DNA of 36,566 nucleotides from Geoalkalibacter_A sp034189505 (GTDB lineage: Bacteria > Desulfobacterota > Desulfuromonadia > Desulfuromonadales > Geoalkalibacteraceae). The position numbers and the translations under genes are program-made. Positions 8,847-17,706 of this stretch are shown in pieces; within the stretch, counting starts at the first letter, position 1; each line of letters opens with the position of its first letter. The stretch spans positions 1-36,566 of the forward strand of contig JAXHUR010000028.1 of assembly GCA_034189505.1 (NCBI GenBank), given 5' to 3'. The notes beneath the pieces are model-generated. The model was not told where the DNA came from. It did not search any database and saw nothing but the letters and a program-made list of their open reading frames with translations.

Positions 8847-8955
8847 CATGGGTTCGCAGCTCCCATGAAAAGGGTGTTTGGCGCCAGGGAGGGCACCAAT
8901 CAAACGGCCAGGGGTGGCGAAAAGTGGCCCTTTTCATGGGAGTTGCGAACCCATG
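8847..8955. repeat. 109-bp hairpin element with 28-nt inverted arms
   Basis: The arms 8847-8874 and 8928-8955 are complementary at all but one position (CATGGGTTCGCAGCTCCC against its partner ending GCGAACCCATG). The loop between them can pair further in part (GGCGCCA with GGTGGCG). It lies 15 bases after the sigma-54 activator stop. It has no T-run, so it is not a standard terminator; a structured RNA or a small repeat element fits better. Confidence 0.7.
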
Positions 8956-9040
8956 CTGAACAGTTGCCAAATATTCAGAATAATGCTCGCCGCACCCTGC
9001 CGGCCATGCTCAAAAGTGATCAACAAGGAAGGAATATCGC

Positions 9041-9475
9041 ATGTTTGAACTCGATTCGCGGCTGGAGGCCGATACCCACATGCTGGGGGACTTCCCCCTG
9101 TGCCGTCTGCTGCTGATGAACGATGCCAACTATCCCTGGTTCATCCTGGTCCCCCGCCGCGAGGGGGTGCGTGAAATCTTTGAACTCAGCACCGCCGATC
9201 AGCACGCCCTGCTGCAGGAGTCGTCCTTTCTGGCCGAACGCCTGCACACCGTGTTCGGGGCCGACAAGATCAACATCGCCGCCCTCGGCAACCAGGTTCC
9301 GCAGCTGCACCTGCATCACATCGTACGCTACGAAGACGATGCGGCCTGGCCCGCACCGGTGTGGGACGCGCACCCCACGCGCCCCTACGGCCAGAAGGAA
9401 CTGGCCGCCATGCTGCTGAAAGTGGGCATGGTGCTCAACGAAGGGACCGAGCAGGTCGAGTCCCATGACGACTGA
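9041..9475 (+). CDS. HIT-family protein
   Basis: A 144-aa soluble protein of the histidine triad superfamily. The triad region is PQLHLHHIVRY (His90, His92), followed by DAAWPAPVWD, which is typical of a short proteobacterial HIT subgroup. The position where classical HIT hydrolases carry the nucleophilic third histidine is Ile94 here, with a histidine one residue earlier, so nucleotidyl hydrolase activity is uncertain. The N-terminal NDANYPWFILVPRR strand also fits the family. The start has AAGGAAGG 7 bases upstream. It converges with the M16 peptidase gene, leaving only 11 bases between the stops. Confidence 0.9.
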   Translation: MFELDSRLEADTHMLGDFPLCRLLLMNDANYPWFILVPRREGVREIFELSTADQHALLQESSFLAERLHTVFGADKINIAALGNQVPQLHLHHIVRYEDDAAWPAPVWDAHPTRPYGQKELAAMLLKVGMVLNEGTEQVESHDD

Positions 9476-9486
9476 GTGGGCGCTTT

Positions 9487-10782
9487 TCAGGCGTGCGGAT
9501 CAAAAGCCTGCAGACGGCGATTGACCCGCCGCTTTATTTCCGAACTCCAGGGACCGGCCGCCGCAAGCTTCAGCGTTTCACGCCGGAAGGTCCGACAGGC
9601 GGCCTCACGCAGCATCTCCGGTGTTATCGCCGCGACGTCGCGGCGCTCCTGCTCCAGCGTGCGCACCTGACCGACCATCTCCCCCCAGCCGTAGCGCGCG
9701 GCCATCTCCTCGGTAAAATCGCAGCTGAACTCCAGCTCGTAAAGAAACCCGCGCCGGATTCCGTCCAGCTCTTTCTGCGGCACCGGATTCCTGCACAGAT
9801 CGACGAGCATCGCGAGAACCTCTTCCACCGCCTGTTCGACATTGTCCGGCATCAACGCCAGGTCGATGGAGAAGGAGCCGGTTTCGGCGACCGTCGCCAT
9901 CTGCGCATCCACCGCATAAGTCAATCCCAGCTCTTCCCGCAGGCGCTGCATAAGGCGCGCACTGCCCCCGCCTGAGAGCACGCGGCGCAGAAGGCGCAGG
10001 GCCATATTGTTCGCATCAGTGCGCCCCGGGATGCGAAAAGCGAGCTGCAATGAGACCTGCGAACCGCTGTCACGCACCCAGACCGATTCGGGTTCCGTCT
10101 CATCAGTAGGAGCAACAAACAAGGTTGAATCCGGGACCGGTGCTGACTGCCAGCCTCCGAAATAGCGCTCAACTGACTGCAGAAACCGATCATGTCCGAC
10201 CCGCCCGGCTGCCACCGCCACCACATTGACGGGACGGTAATAGATGGAATGGTGTTTCTTGAGGTCATCCAGTGTCAGCCCCTCGATACTGGCGCGGGTG
10301 CCGATGGTCGGGCGTCCCAGCGGATGGCCGGGCCACAGCAGGGCGGCCGTGAGATTGTCGGGATTGACGTCCTCGCCCTTGGCGTTGAGATCCTCCAGGG
10401 CCTCTTCCAGGATCACGCGGCGCTCGGTCTCGAAATCAGGCATCAGCGGCGCCCGCAGCATCTGCCCAAACAGTGCGGTGCCGCGATCGACATGATCCGG
10501 GTGCACACGCGAGTGATAACAGGTGGTCTCCACATCGGTAGCGGCATTGACATAACCGCCGATCGCCTCGAAAGCACGCTCAAGCTCCGGACCGGTGGGA
10601 TAGTCTTCGCAGCCGCGGAACAGCATGTGCTCGAGAAAATGCGACACGCCGGCCACACGGGAGGCCTCGTTGCGGCTGCCGACGCCGATGAAAAACATCA
10701 TCTCCACCGCATGCAGATGCGGCATGGGAACGGTAAGCACTCTCAACCCGTTGGCGAGGGTATCCTTGAAAAAATCACTCAT
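9487..10782 (-). CDS. M16-family zinc metallopeptidase
   Basis: A 431-aa pitrilysin/processing-peptidase-like protein. The inverted zinc motif is HFLEHMLF (His48, Glu51, His52), and the downstream glutamate ligand is in the RRVILEEALEDL helix. The second half carries the usual non-catalytic M16 repeat with the SGGGSARLMQRLREELGLTY signature. The length is that of the single-chain bacterial M16B enzymes. No signal peptide is evident, so it probably acts in the cytoplasm on peptides. It lies last in the haem-operon direction, after a broken DUF2270 gene; its ribosome binding site is weak. Function beyond peptidase is not deducible. Confidence 0.93.
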   Translation of the reverse strand: MSDFFKDTLANGLRVLTVPMPHLHAVEMMFFIGVGSRNEASRVAGVSHFLEHMLFRGCEDYPTGPELERAFEAIGGYVNAATDVETTCYHSRVHPDHVDRGTALFGQMLRAPLMPDFETERRVILEEALEDLNAKGEDVNPDNLTAALLWPGHPLGRPTIGTRASIEGLTLDDLKKHHSIYYRPVNVVAVAAGRVGHDRFLQSVERYFGGWQSAPVPDSTLFVAPTDETEPESVWVRDSGSQVSLQLAFRIPGRTDANNMALRLLRRVLSGGGSARLMQRLREELGLTYAVDAQMATVAETGSFSIDLALMPDNVEQAVEEVLAMLVDLCRNPVPQKELDGIRRGFLYELEFSCDFTEEMAARYGWGEMVGQVRTLEQERRDVAAITPEMLREAACRTFRRETLKLAAAGPWSSEIKRRVNRRLQAFDPHA

Positions 10783-10788
10783 GAAAAA

Positions 10789-11125
10789 TTATCCGAAAAT
10801 CAGGTGAACGTGAAATGCAGGAATGTTTCCGTCCCGGTTATTGAACCTCAGGGACTCATAGGCATCGTAGAAGCGGTAGCGGCGCCTCGACGTACAGCAG
10901 AAAATAAACAATGGCCAGCCCGAAAAGAAAAAAGGCGTGGGTCATCTCCAGGCGGGAAAAACCGAAACCAAGAAAGGCCGCGGTTGCCCCGACCGCCCGG
11001 TTGGTAGTGCGGTCGAGGCGTTCGCGCCACGCCAGGCTGCGCGAGACTTCAGCCCGGCGGTAATGGGTCAGGGCCGTCAGCATCTCGCTGCGACTGAGAT
11101 TTTCGCCCAGGTTGAAATCCGCACT
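10789..11125 (-). pseudogene. Broken DUF2270-type membrane protein gene
   Basis: Read on the minus strand from about 11125, one frame gives LTALTHYRRAEVSRSLAWRE, then RLDRTTNRAVGATAAFLGF and a hydrophobic helix ending LLYVEA. This matches my memory of the start of DUF2270 membrane proteins (Y-R-G-E, W-R-x-R-L-D-x-T-T-N, L-x-E-A-R-R-Y-R). Near 10881-10886 the frame breaks: the expected continuation RRYRFYDAYESLR sits in another frame, consistent with loss of two bases from a GCGCGC-like run. After ESLR the homology stops and the reading ends at 10789, so the second half of the gene is missing. It is a remnant between hemB and the peptidase. The family assignment is from recall. Confidence 0.6.
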
Positions 11126-11229
11126 CCTCGGTTGACACTCCGCAGCCGCCGTTCAGGATTTTAAAAAATAAATCTCAATACCTGATTCCAGACCAGGCGT
11201 ACCAGAGTCTCGAAGGTCTGCGCGGATGG

Positions 11230-12213
11230 TCAGTCCCGTGAAGAAGCCAGCAGGCGCGCCGCTTCTTTGGCATGATAAGTGATGATGAGGTCCGCACCGG
11301 CCCGCTTCATGCCGACCAGGGTTTCCAGAACAACCCGGTCCTCGTCGATCCAATCCAGCTGTGCCGCCGCCTTGACCATCGAATATTCACCGGAGACATT
11401 GTAGGCCACCAGCGGCAGATCGAACCGGTCGCTGAGGTCACGCAGGATATCGAGATAAGCCAGCGCAGGCTTCACCATAAGAAAATCGGCGCACTCCTGC
11501 AGGTCAAGCGCTGCTTCCCGAAACGCTTCGCGGCGGTTGGCAGGGTCCATCTGGTAGGAGCGTCGGTCGCCGAACTGAGGGGTGGAATCGGCGGCATCCC
11601 GGAAAGGGCCGTAGTAGGCACTGGCATATTTGACCGCATAGCTCATCACCGGGATATGGTTGAAGTCGTTGGCGTCGAGAATCTCGCGGATGGCGGCGAC
11701 CCGGCCGTCCATCATGTCCGAGGGGGCCACGATGTCGGCCCCGGCGCGGGCGTGAGAGAGCGCTTCGGCGGCCAGCAACTTGAGCGTCTCGTCGTTGTCC
11801 ACATCGCCGTCGCGGATCACGCCGCAATGGCCGTGGTCGGTGTATTCGCACATGCAGACGTCCGTGATCACCGTCAGTTCAGGGACCGCATCCTTGATGG
11901 CCCGCACGGTACGCTGGATGATCCCTTCGTCGCTGTAGGCATCCTGCCCGAGAGGATCCTTCTCTTCAGGAATCCCAAACAGGATGACCGCCGGGATGCC
12001 GAGTTCATGGACCTCTTTGGCTTCGGCGACGATATGCTCGATGGACTGCTGATAGATCCCCGGCATGGAAGGAATCTCCTTGCGGATATTGTCGCCGAAG
12101 GCGCTGAACATGGGATAGATCAGATCATCCACCCGCAGGAAGGTTTCACGCACCATGCGGCGGATGCCGGGGGTACGGCGCAAGCGGCGGGCACGATATT
12201 CTGGGAAAAACAT
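11230..12213 (-). CDS. hemB: Porphobilinogen synthase (delta-aminolevulinate dehydratase)
   Basis: Condenses two 5-aminolevulinate molecules to porphobilinogen in the cytoplasm. The 327-aa length is normal. It has the catalytic zinc cysteines Cys120, Cys122 and Cys130 (DVCMCEYTDHGHCG) and both active-site lysines (Lys195 in AVKYAS, Lys248 in FLMVKPA), so it belongs to the zinc-type enzymes. The start at 12213 has AAGGAG 7 bases upstream. It follows cobA-hemD by 42 bases in the same operon, although its substrate product enters before HemC. About 20 GC-rich codons continue in frame after its stop; I do not think they are translated. Confidence 0.98.
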   Translation of the reverse strand: MFFPEYRARRLRRTPGIRRMVRETFLRVDDLIYPMFSAFGDNIRKEIPSMPGIYQQSIEHIVAEAKEVHELGIPAVILFGIPEEKDPLGQDAYSDEGIIQRTVRAIKDAVPELTVITDVCMCEYTDHGHCGVIRDGDVDNDETLKLLAAEALSHARAGADIVAPSDMMDGRVAAIREILDANDFNHIPVMSYAVKYASAYYGPFRDAADSTPQFGDRRSYQMDPANRREAFREAALDLQECADFLMVKPALAYLDILRDLSDRFDLPLVAYNVSGEYSMVKAAAQLDWIDEDRVVLETLVGMKRAGADLIITYHAKEAARLLASSRD

Positions 12214-12255
12214 GATTAGACTCCTTTTCGCTTCTTCCGAAACTGTTATCAGGAT

Positions 12256-13800
12256 TCAATCCCGCGCGGAAGGGGCAGGATGTGGTTTGAAACGCTGCGC
12301 CAACGCCTCCACCATGGCGTCCAGAGTGGAGTCACGCGGCTCGATCGTAACTTCGATCCCGTGCTTACGGGCGGTGCGGCTGGTGAGCGGACCGATGGAG
12401 GCCACCACGACGCCGCGCAGCAGCTGGGCGGCATCTTCACCCACCATGGTGACGAAATGATCAACGGTTGAAGAGGCCGTGAAGGTCACCGCATCGAGGG
12501 ACCCGTTCATCAGCAGTTCGCGCAGGGTTTCACCGCCCTCTTGCGGCACAACCGTGCGGTAAAGAACCGGCGCCGCGACCTCGGCACCCAGGGAGCGCAG
12601 CTCATCGGGGATCAGTGTGCGCGCCAGCTCGGCGTGGGGATAGAGCACCCGGCGCCCCTGGATGCCGCGCCCTTTAAGCAGCGCGACCACCCCTTCAGCC
12701 CGATAATCGGCGGCCACAAGGTCCGCCTTGACTCCGTAAGGTTCAAAGGCCTCGGCGGTTTTCGGTCCGACCGAAACCAGCGTCACTCCGGCCAGGGCAC
12801 GCGCGTCCCTGCCTTTGCTGCGCAGGCGCTCGAAAAAGAAATCGACCGCGTTGACCGAAGTGAGAATCAGCAGATCGGTCTGCGCCAGGCGGTCCAGCTC
12901 CCGGTCGACCGGCCCCCAGTCCGCCGGCGGCGCCAGCGCGATGGTGGGCACGGACACCACTTCAGCGCCACACTTTTCAAGCAGATCCCGCAATCCGGAG
13001 GCCTGGGCGGCGGCGCGGGTGGAGAGGACGCGGCGGCCGAACAGAGGGCGGTTTTCAAACCAGGCCAGCCGCTGGTGAAGATCGACCACTTCACCCACGA
13101 TAATGACGGCAGGCGGACCGATGGATGCCGCACGGGCCTTTTCTTCGACATCCTCAAGGGTGGCAGTCAGAGTGCGCTGCTGCGTGGTGGAGGCCCAGCG
13201 CACGATGGCGACCGGGGTCTGAGGAGAACGGCCGTTGCGGATCAGCTCCCGCACGATCAGGGACAGGTTGACCATCCCCATGTAGAACACCAGTGTTCCC
13301 ATGCCGGTTGCGATCTTTCCCCAATCGAGGGACGACATTTTTTTTTCCGGCTTTTCGTGGCCGGTCACCAGCCCCAGGGTCGTGGTGCAATCCCGGTGGG
13401 TCAGGGGAATGCCCGCATAGGCCGCGGCGGCAAAAGCGGCCGTTACGCCCGGAACCACCTCGAATTCCACCCCGGCGCAATGCAGGAAGAGCGCTTCTTC
13501 ACCGCCACGCCCGAAAAGATAGGGATCCCCGCCCTTGAGGCGCACCACCGTTTTTCCGGCCTGTGCCAACTCGGCCAGCAGCGCGTTGATCTGCTCCTGC
13601 GGCAGGTGGTGCCGGCCGCGCTCTTTGCCGACGTAGATCTTCTCCACATCGGCGCGGGCTTCCTCCAGCAGGCATGGATTGGCCAGGTAGTCGTAGACCA
13701 CCGCGTCAGCACGGCGCAGGCAGTCGCGCCCCCTGAGGGTGATCAGGCCGGGATCGCCGGGTCCGGCCCCGACCAGATAGACTATGCCCTGCTTCATCAT
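12256..13800 (-). CDS. cobA-hemD: Fused uroporphyrinogen-III C-methyltransferase / uroporphyrinogen-III synthase
   Basis: A two-domain protein of 514 aa. Residues 1-245 are a SUMT-type methylase (VYLVGAGPGDPGLITLRG, VVRLKGGDPYLFGRGGEE, GVTAAFAAAAYAGIPLTHR), which makes precorrin-2 from uroporphyrinogen III with S-adenosylmethionine. Residues 255-514 are HemD (RRVLSTRAAAQASGL, TSVNAVDFFFERL, TFTASSTVDHF, SIGPLTSRTARKHGI), which closes hydroxymethylbilane to uroporphyrinogen III. The fusion puts the branch-point product next to the enzyme that diverts it to sirohaem or cobalamin; such fusions are known in Geobacter-type bacteria and clostridia. It starts MMKQ, 36 bases after the hemC stop. Confidence 0.97.
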   Translation of the reverse strand: MMKQGIVYLVGAGPGDPGLITLRGRDCLRRADAVVYDYLANPCLLEEARADVEKIYVGKERGRHHLPQEQINALLAELAQAGKTVVRLKGGDPYLFGRGGEEALFLHCAGVEFEVVPGVTAAFAAAAYAGIPLTHRDCTTTLGLVTGHEKPEKKMSSLDWGKIATGMGTLVFYMGMVNLSLIVRELIRNGRSPQTPVAIVRWASTTQQRTLTATLEDVEEKARAASIGPPAVIIVGEVVDLHQRLAWFENRPLFGRRVLSTRAAAQASGLRDLLEKCGAEVVSVPTIALAPPADWGPVDRELDRLAQTDLLILTSVNAVDFFFERLRSKGRDARALAGVTLVSVGPKTAEAFEPYGVKADLVAADYRAEGVVALLKGRGIQGRRVLYPHAELARTLIPDELRSLGAEVAAPVLYRTVVPQEGGETLRELLMNGSLDAVTFTASSTVDHFVTMVGEDAAQLLRGVVVASIGPLTSRTARKHGIEVTIEPRDSTLDAMVEALAQRFKPHPAPSARD

Positions 13801-13836
13801 AGCGGTCCCATGGCAGCCAACGATTCCGGCTCTGCC

Positions 13837-14799
13837 TCAGACGTCCTCATGGTCGCTGTTGAAGGTTTCGTGCTGATAGACTTCGTTGAGAATTTCTCCG
13901 GCACCCATCCCCAGCAGATCTTCGGCCAGCGAAATCCCCAGTTGTGCCGCCTCCGCGACGGAGGCGCTGCGGGTCTTCTTGAGAAAGCGGGCGCCGTCGA
14001 CACTGGCCACCAGGCCGGTGAGACTGACCGTATCGCCGCTGACGGTTCCGTACGCGGCGATGGGGACCTGGCAGCCGCCTTCGAGATGCCGCAGCAGGGC
14101 ACGCTCGGCGGTGACCGCATAGGCCGTTTCGGGGTGATGGAAGAAATCGATCATTTCGTTGGTGCGCTCGTCATCGATGCGGGTCTCTAGGCCCAGCGCC
14201 CCCTGCCCGATGGCGGGCAGCGACACTTCGGGCTCCAGGTATTCGCCGACCTGATCGGCAAAGCCCAGCCGCTTCATGCCGGCGGCCGCCAGCACCACGG
14301 CATCGAGCTTGTCATCGGTGAGTTTGCGGATGCGGGTCTCCACGTTGCCGCGGATATCGCGCATCTCCAGGTCGGGGCGCAGATGGAGCAGTTGGGACTT
14401 GCGGCGCAGCGAAGAGGTACCGATGCGCCCCCCCTGCGGGATATCGCGCCAGCTCGACAGCCCGGATCGCAATACCACGATGTCGCGGGGATCTTCGCGT
14501 TCGGTGATGCAGCGCAGATCAAGGCCCTCGGGAAAAATCGTCGGCACATCCTTCATGGAATGAACCGCGATATCGACTTCGCCTCGCAGCATCGCCTCTT
14601 CGATCTCCTTGACGAACAACCCCTTGCCGCCAACCATTGCCAGCGGCACATCGAGGATCTTATCGCCCTGGGTTTTAATTTTGGTCAGGGTCACTTCCAG
14701 CCCGGGGTAGCGCTGTTCCAGGCAGGTTTTGACCCAGTTCGCCTGCCACAGGGCCAGTTGACTGCTCCGGGTGCCGATCCGCAGGGTCTGTTTGCTCAT
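13837..14799 (-). CDS. hemC: Porphobilinogen deaminase (hydroxymethylbilane synthase)
   Basis: Polymerises four porphobilinogens to hydroxymethylbilane. The 320 residues contain RIGTRSSQLALWQA at the N-terminus, VHSMKDVPT with the catalytic Asp region, RIGTSSLRRKSQLL, RGNVETRIRKL for binding the cofactor acids, and Cys243 in LEGGCQVPIAAY, which carries the dipyrromethane cofactor. The start has AAGGAGA 8 bases upstream. It lies between hemA (52 bases upstream) and cobA-hemD, in pathway order. Confidence 0.98.
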   Translation of the reverse strand: MSKQTLRIGTRSSQLALWQANWVKTCLEQRYPGLEVTLTKIKTQGDKILDVPLAMVGGKGLFVKEIEEAMLRGEVDIAVHSMKDVPTIFPEGLDLRCITEREDPRDIVVLRSGLSSWRDIPQGGRIGTSSLRRKSQLLHLRPDLEMRDIRGNVETRIRKLTDDKLDAVVLAAAGMKRLGFADQVGEYLEPEVSLPAIGQGALGLETRIDDERTNEMIDFFHHPETAYAVTAERALLRHLEGGCQVPIAAYGTVSGDTVSLTGLVASVDGARFLKKTRSASVAEAAQLGISLAEDLLGMGAGEILNEVYQHETFNSDHEDV

Positions 14800-14851
14800 C
14801 AGGTGATTCTCCTTGCAAGGGTTGTCATTTCAGGGCGTTACATTTGTCACA

Positions 14852-16162
14852 TCAGTTCTTATCCTGAGAAGCGGGCTCGGCATCCTGCCCCTCACAAGAG
14901 GTCGGCAGATCGAACAGAGTGCGCACGGCCTCCACGTAATTGTCGCCCTGAGCGTCATTCTGCGACTTCTTCAACACCGTGATCGGGGCATGCAACGCCT
15001 TGTTGACAATCGCCGCAGCCATGGCTTCTATCGCCTTGCGCTCTTTCTTGCCGAGATCTTTGAGATTGGAGAGTGTCTTTTCGACTTCCGCTCGACGAAT
15101 ATCTTCAAACTTCCCGCGCAAGGCGACAATGGTGGGCACCACGTCGAGACAGGACAGCCACTGGTGAAACTGGTGGATTTCCTGGTCGATGATCGCCTCG
15201 GCCTTTTTGGCTTCCTTGTGGCGCTCCTTGAGATTGGCCTGCACAACCTCCTGCAGATCGTCGACGTCATAAAGATAGACGTTGTCGACGTCATTGACCT
15301 TGGGATCGATATCACGCGGCACGGCGATGTCAATAAAGAACATCGGTTTGTATTTGCGCTGCTTGATCACCCCTTCCACCTCCTGGTGATGCAGGATGTA
15401 GTCGGGAGCGCCGGTGGAGGTCAGAACAATATCAACCCGGTGCAGGTGTTCGGTGAAGTTGTCGAAAAGGATGGGCTTGCCCTGGAACTCCTCGGCCAGC
15501 TTGACGGCGCGTTCATAGGTGCGGTTGGTGACCAGAACCTTCGAGACGCCGTTGTTGACGAAATGACGCGCTGCCAGTTCGCACATCTCCCCTGCCCCGA
15601 TCAGCAGGACCGTCTTGTCCTCCAGGGTATCGAAGATCTTGCGGGCCAGTTCCACCGCCGCGAAGGAAACCGATACCGCATTGCTGGCAATCTGAGTTTC
15701 AGTGCGCACCCGCTTGGCCACGGAAAAGGCCTTGTGCAGAAAACGATTGAGGATGATGCCGGAGGTTTTATGATCGGTGGCGTAACCGTAGGAAGTCTTG
15801 ATCTGCCCCAGGATCTGCGGTTCACCGATCACCATGGAGTCGAGACTGGAGGCGACTCTGAACAGATGCCGGATCGCCTCCGGCCCTTTATGCGCATAGA
15901 GATGGGGAGCGAGATCCTCCACCTGAAGCTGGTGGAAGTCGGCGAGGAAATGCGTGAGTTGGTTGATTGCCTCCTCGGCATCGCGGCTGGTGACATACAG
16001 CTCTACACGATTGCAGGTGGAGACAATCAATCCTTCCGTCACCGACGGCAGGGCCACCAGCGCATGCAGAGGTTTTTCCATGGCGGTCGGAGCGAACGCC
16101 ACCTTTTCACGAATTTCAACGGGGGCAGTCTTGTGACTGAGCCCCACGACGATAATGTTCAT
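14852..16162 (-). CDS. hemA: Glutamyl-tRNA reductase
   Basis: Catalyses the first committed step of the C5 pathway, reducing glutamyl-tRNA(Glu) to glutamate-1-semialdehyde. The protein has 436 aa, with the nucleophile Cys50 in VSTCNRVELY, the GEPQILGQIK motif, the NADPH fold with LLIGAGEMCELAARHF, and the C-terminal dimerisation helices (QWLSCLDVVPTIVALR). The start at 16162 has AGGA about 10 bases upstream. It sits between the HemX/CcsA-like gene and hemC. The aminomutase gene (hemL) that must follow this step is not in the window. Confidence 0.98.
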   Translation of the reverse strand: MNIIVVGLSHKTAPVEIREKVAFAPTAMEKPLHALVALPSVTEGLIVSTCNRVELYVTSRDAEEAINQLTHFLADFHQLQVEDLAPHLYAHKGPEAIRHLFRVASSLDSMVIGEPQILGQIKTSYGYATDHKTSGIILNRFLHKAFSVAKRVRTETQIASNAVSVSFAAVELARKIFDTLEDKTVLLIGAGEMCELAARHFVNNGVSKVLVTNRTYERAVKLAEEFQGKPILFDNFTEHLHRVDIVLTSTGAPDYILHHQEVEGVIKQRKYKPMFFIDIAVPRDIDPKVNDVDNVYLYDVDDLQEVVQANLKERHKEAKKAEAIIDQEIHQFHQWLSCLDVVPTIVALRGKFEDIRRAEVEKTLSNLKDLGKKERKAIEAMAAAIVNKALHAPITVLKKSQNDAQGDNYVEAVRTLFDLPTSCEGQDAEPASQDKN

Positions 16163-16184
16163 ACGGCCATCATTCCTGGAGAGT

Positions 16185-17021
16185 TTACGGTCCCTGCAGC
16201 GACTTGAAATTGTGTTCGCCCGGCAGAAGCAGTCCTACGCCGAGATAGCTGAACACCAGAAAACAGAATCCGACAATCATGAAAATCGCTGCGCGTCGCC
16301 CGCGCCAACCGACCACCAGGCGACCGTGAAGAAGCGCCGCATAGAGAAACCAGGTGATCAGGGCCCAAGTTTCCTTGGGATCCCAGCGCCAATACCCACC
16401 CCAGGCCGAATTGGCCCACATTGCTCCCGAGATGATCCCCATAGTCATCAACGGGAAACCCAAAGTCAGACATCTATAATTGATGCTGTCGAGAATGTTC
16501 AACGACGGCATCCGATAAAACAGAGAGGAAAATTTCTTGCTTTTGACCATGCGCTCCTGAATCAGGTACATGACACTGACGGCAAAAGCGACGGTGAATA
16601 CTGCATTGCCGAAGAAGGCCAGCGCCACATGAATCGGAAACCACCAGCTTTTAAGCATGGGATTGATTTCCGCGACGTTGGTCACCGTCACGCCGCCGAT
16701 CACCATCAGCACCAGGGCCAGCGGGGTCAGGAAAGCACCGATGACCGCCAGTCGATAGCGCACATCGAACAGCAGAAAAATCCCCACCACGCACCAGGCG
16801 GAAAACGACAGGGATTCATGCAGATTTGTCACCGGCGTATGGCCGGCTTCGACGAAACGCGCCACCAGGGTGGCGCTGTGCATCGCAAAACCGCCCAGCA
16901 GCACCCAGCGCGCCGCAAGGCCCGCCTTCTGACGATGAGAAATGATATCGACCAGATAGAGGATGGTGGCCGCGAAATAGACGAGCAGGGCGAGCTTGAA
17001 AAGAATGATGTTTAAACTCAT
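16185..17021 (-). CDS. HemX/CcsA-like cytochrome c assembly membrane protein
   Basis: A 278-aa integral membrane protein with about eight helices. The haem-handling WWD-type motif is present as WGGYWRWDPKETWALITWF, and conserved histidines occur in the flanking helices (MHSATLV, LHGRLVVGW). This is the CcsA/CcmC/ResC superfamily; the size and the place directly before hemA match the HemX-type member of Gram-negative hem operons. It may present haem for cytochrome c maturation or influence HemA levels. It overlaps the Met8-like gene by ATGA, so the two are probably translationally coupled. Confidence 0.92.
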   Translation of the reverse strand: MSLNIILFKLALLVYFAATILYLVDIISHRQKAGLAARWVLLGGFAMHSATLVARFVEAGHTPVTNLHESLSFSAWCVVGIFLLFDVRYRLAVIGAFLTPLALVLMVIGGVTVTNVAEINPMLKSWWFPIHVALAFFGNAVFTVAFAVSVMYLIQERMVKSKKFSSLFYRMPSLNILDSINYRCLTLGFPLMTMGIISGAMWANSAWGGYWRWDPKETWALITWFLYAALLHGRLVVGWRGRRAAIFMIVGFCFLVFSYLGVGLLLPGEHNFKSLQGP

Positions 17022-17704
17022 TTCGATCCTTTCGACAAGGAAACCCCCAACTGGTCGAGAGAGACACTTGTGCCGAGAACACGGCTCAACAGGCGCTCGA
17101 TGGCGTCGCGATCTCCTGCCGCGATCAAGCCGGCCAGACCTGCTGCGGCCAACTGATCTAAAACGTTACGATTGTAGGAGCTTGAATCAGACCCTGTCAA
17201 CCGCTTTCGCCGCAGGGCGGCCGCGATCTCCAGGAAAACACCCCAATGAGGGCCTAAATGGGCATCGATTTCGTCCCGCAGCAGTGAGCATAGCGCAGGG
17301 CTGCCGCCGCCACTGAAAACCGCTATCGTCAAATCGCCCCGCCGCAGGAGAGCCGGCAGGAAAAAATCACTCCCCGCGGGATCGTCTGCCATCTGCACCA
17401 GAGCGCCCCCCTTTCGGGCATCAGCGGCAACCCGGCGGTTGAGGTCGTGATCCGAGGTCGCCGCGAATACGAGAAAGGCATCGGCCAGATCCTCGGGCCG
17501 ATACGCACGGGGCAGACAATGGGCCTCCTCCAGGTCGTGCATTCGCGCGGCCACCGGATCGACCACCCTCACCCTGGCTCCGGCATCAAGCAGCCCACGG
17601 GCCTTGCGCCGACCGACGTCTCCCGCACCGACCACCACGCACAATCGTCCCTGCACTCGCAGCGATAGGGGGTAGTCAGGCACCGGTGCCGCTGCGCTCT
17701 CCAT
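17018..17704 (-). CDS. Precorrin-2 dehydrogenase / sirohydrochlorin ferrochelatase (Met8/CysG-N type)
   Basis: Oxidises precorrin-2 to sirohydrochlorin with NAD and may insert iron to give sirohaem. It contains LSLRVQGRLCVVVGAGDVG (dinucleotide site GAGDVGRRKA), the catalytic-Asp segment VFAATSDHDLNRRVAADA, FFLPALLRRGDLTIAVFSGG and GGSPALCSLLRDEID. It has 228 aa from ATG 17704, two bases after the upstream stop; a start at 17743 would overlap that gene. With CobA in the same operon this gives a complete uroporphyrinogen III to sirohaem route. It is separate from the methylase, unlike enterobacterial CysG. Confidence 0.93.
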   Translation of the reverse strand: MESAAAPVPDYPLSLRVQGRLCVVVGAGDVGRRKARGLLDAGARVRVVDPVAARMHDLEEAHCLPRAYRPEDLADAFLVFAATSDHDLNRRVAADARKGGALVQMADDPAGSDFFLPALLRRGDLTIAVFSGGGSPALCSLLRDEIDAHLGPHWGVFLEIAAALRRKRLTGSDSSSYNRNVLDQLAAAGLAGLIAAGDRDAIERLLSRVLGTSVSLDQLGVSLSKGSK

Positions 17705-17706
17705 CA

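Noticed and set aside
8850..8870. GGGTTCGCAGCTCCC resembling a tRNA T-arm
   Set aside because: It belongs to the 109-bp hairpin; no acceptor, D or anticodon arm can be placed around it.
11160..11229. About 20 GC-rich codons in frame after the hemB stop (AQTFETLVRLVWNQVLRF)
   Set aside because: They follow a TGA and have no start or ribosome site; hemB already has its full normal length. It may be a fragment of another gene, but nothing supports readthrough.
12541..14190. 549-codon plus-strand frame opposite cobA-hemD and hemC
   Set aside because: Antisense shadow; both minus-strand genes have complete catalytic motifs.
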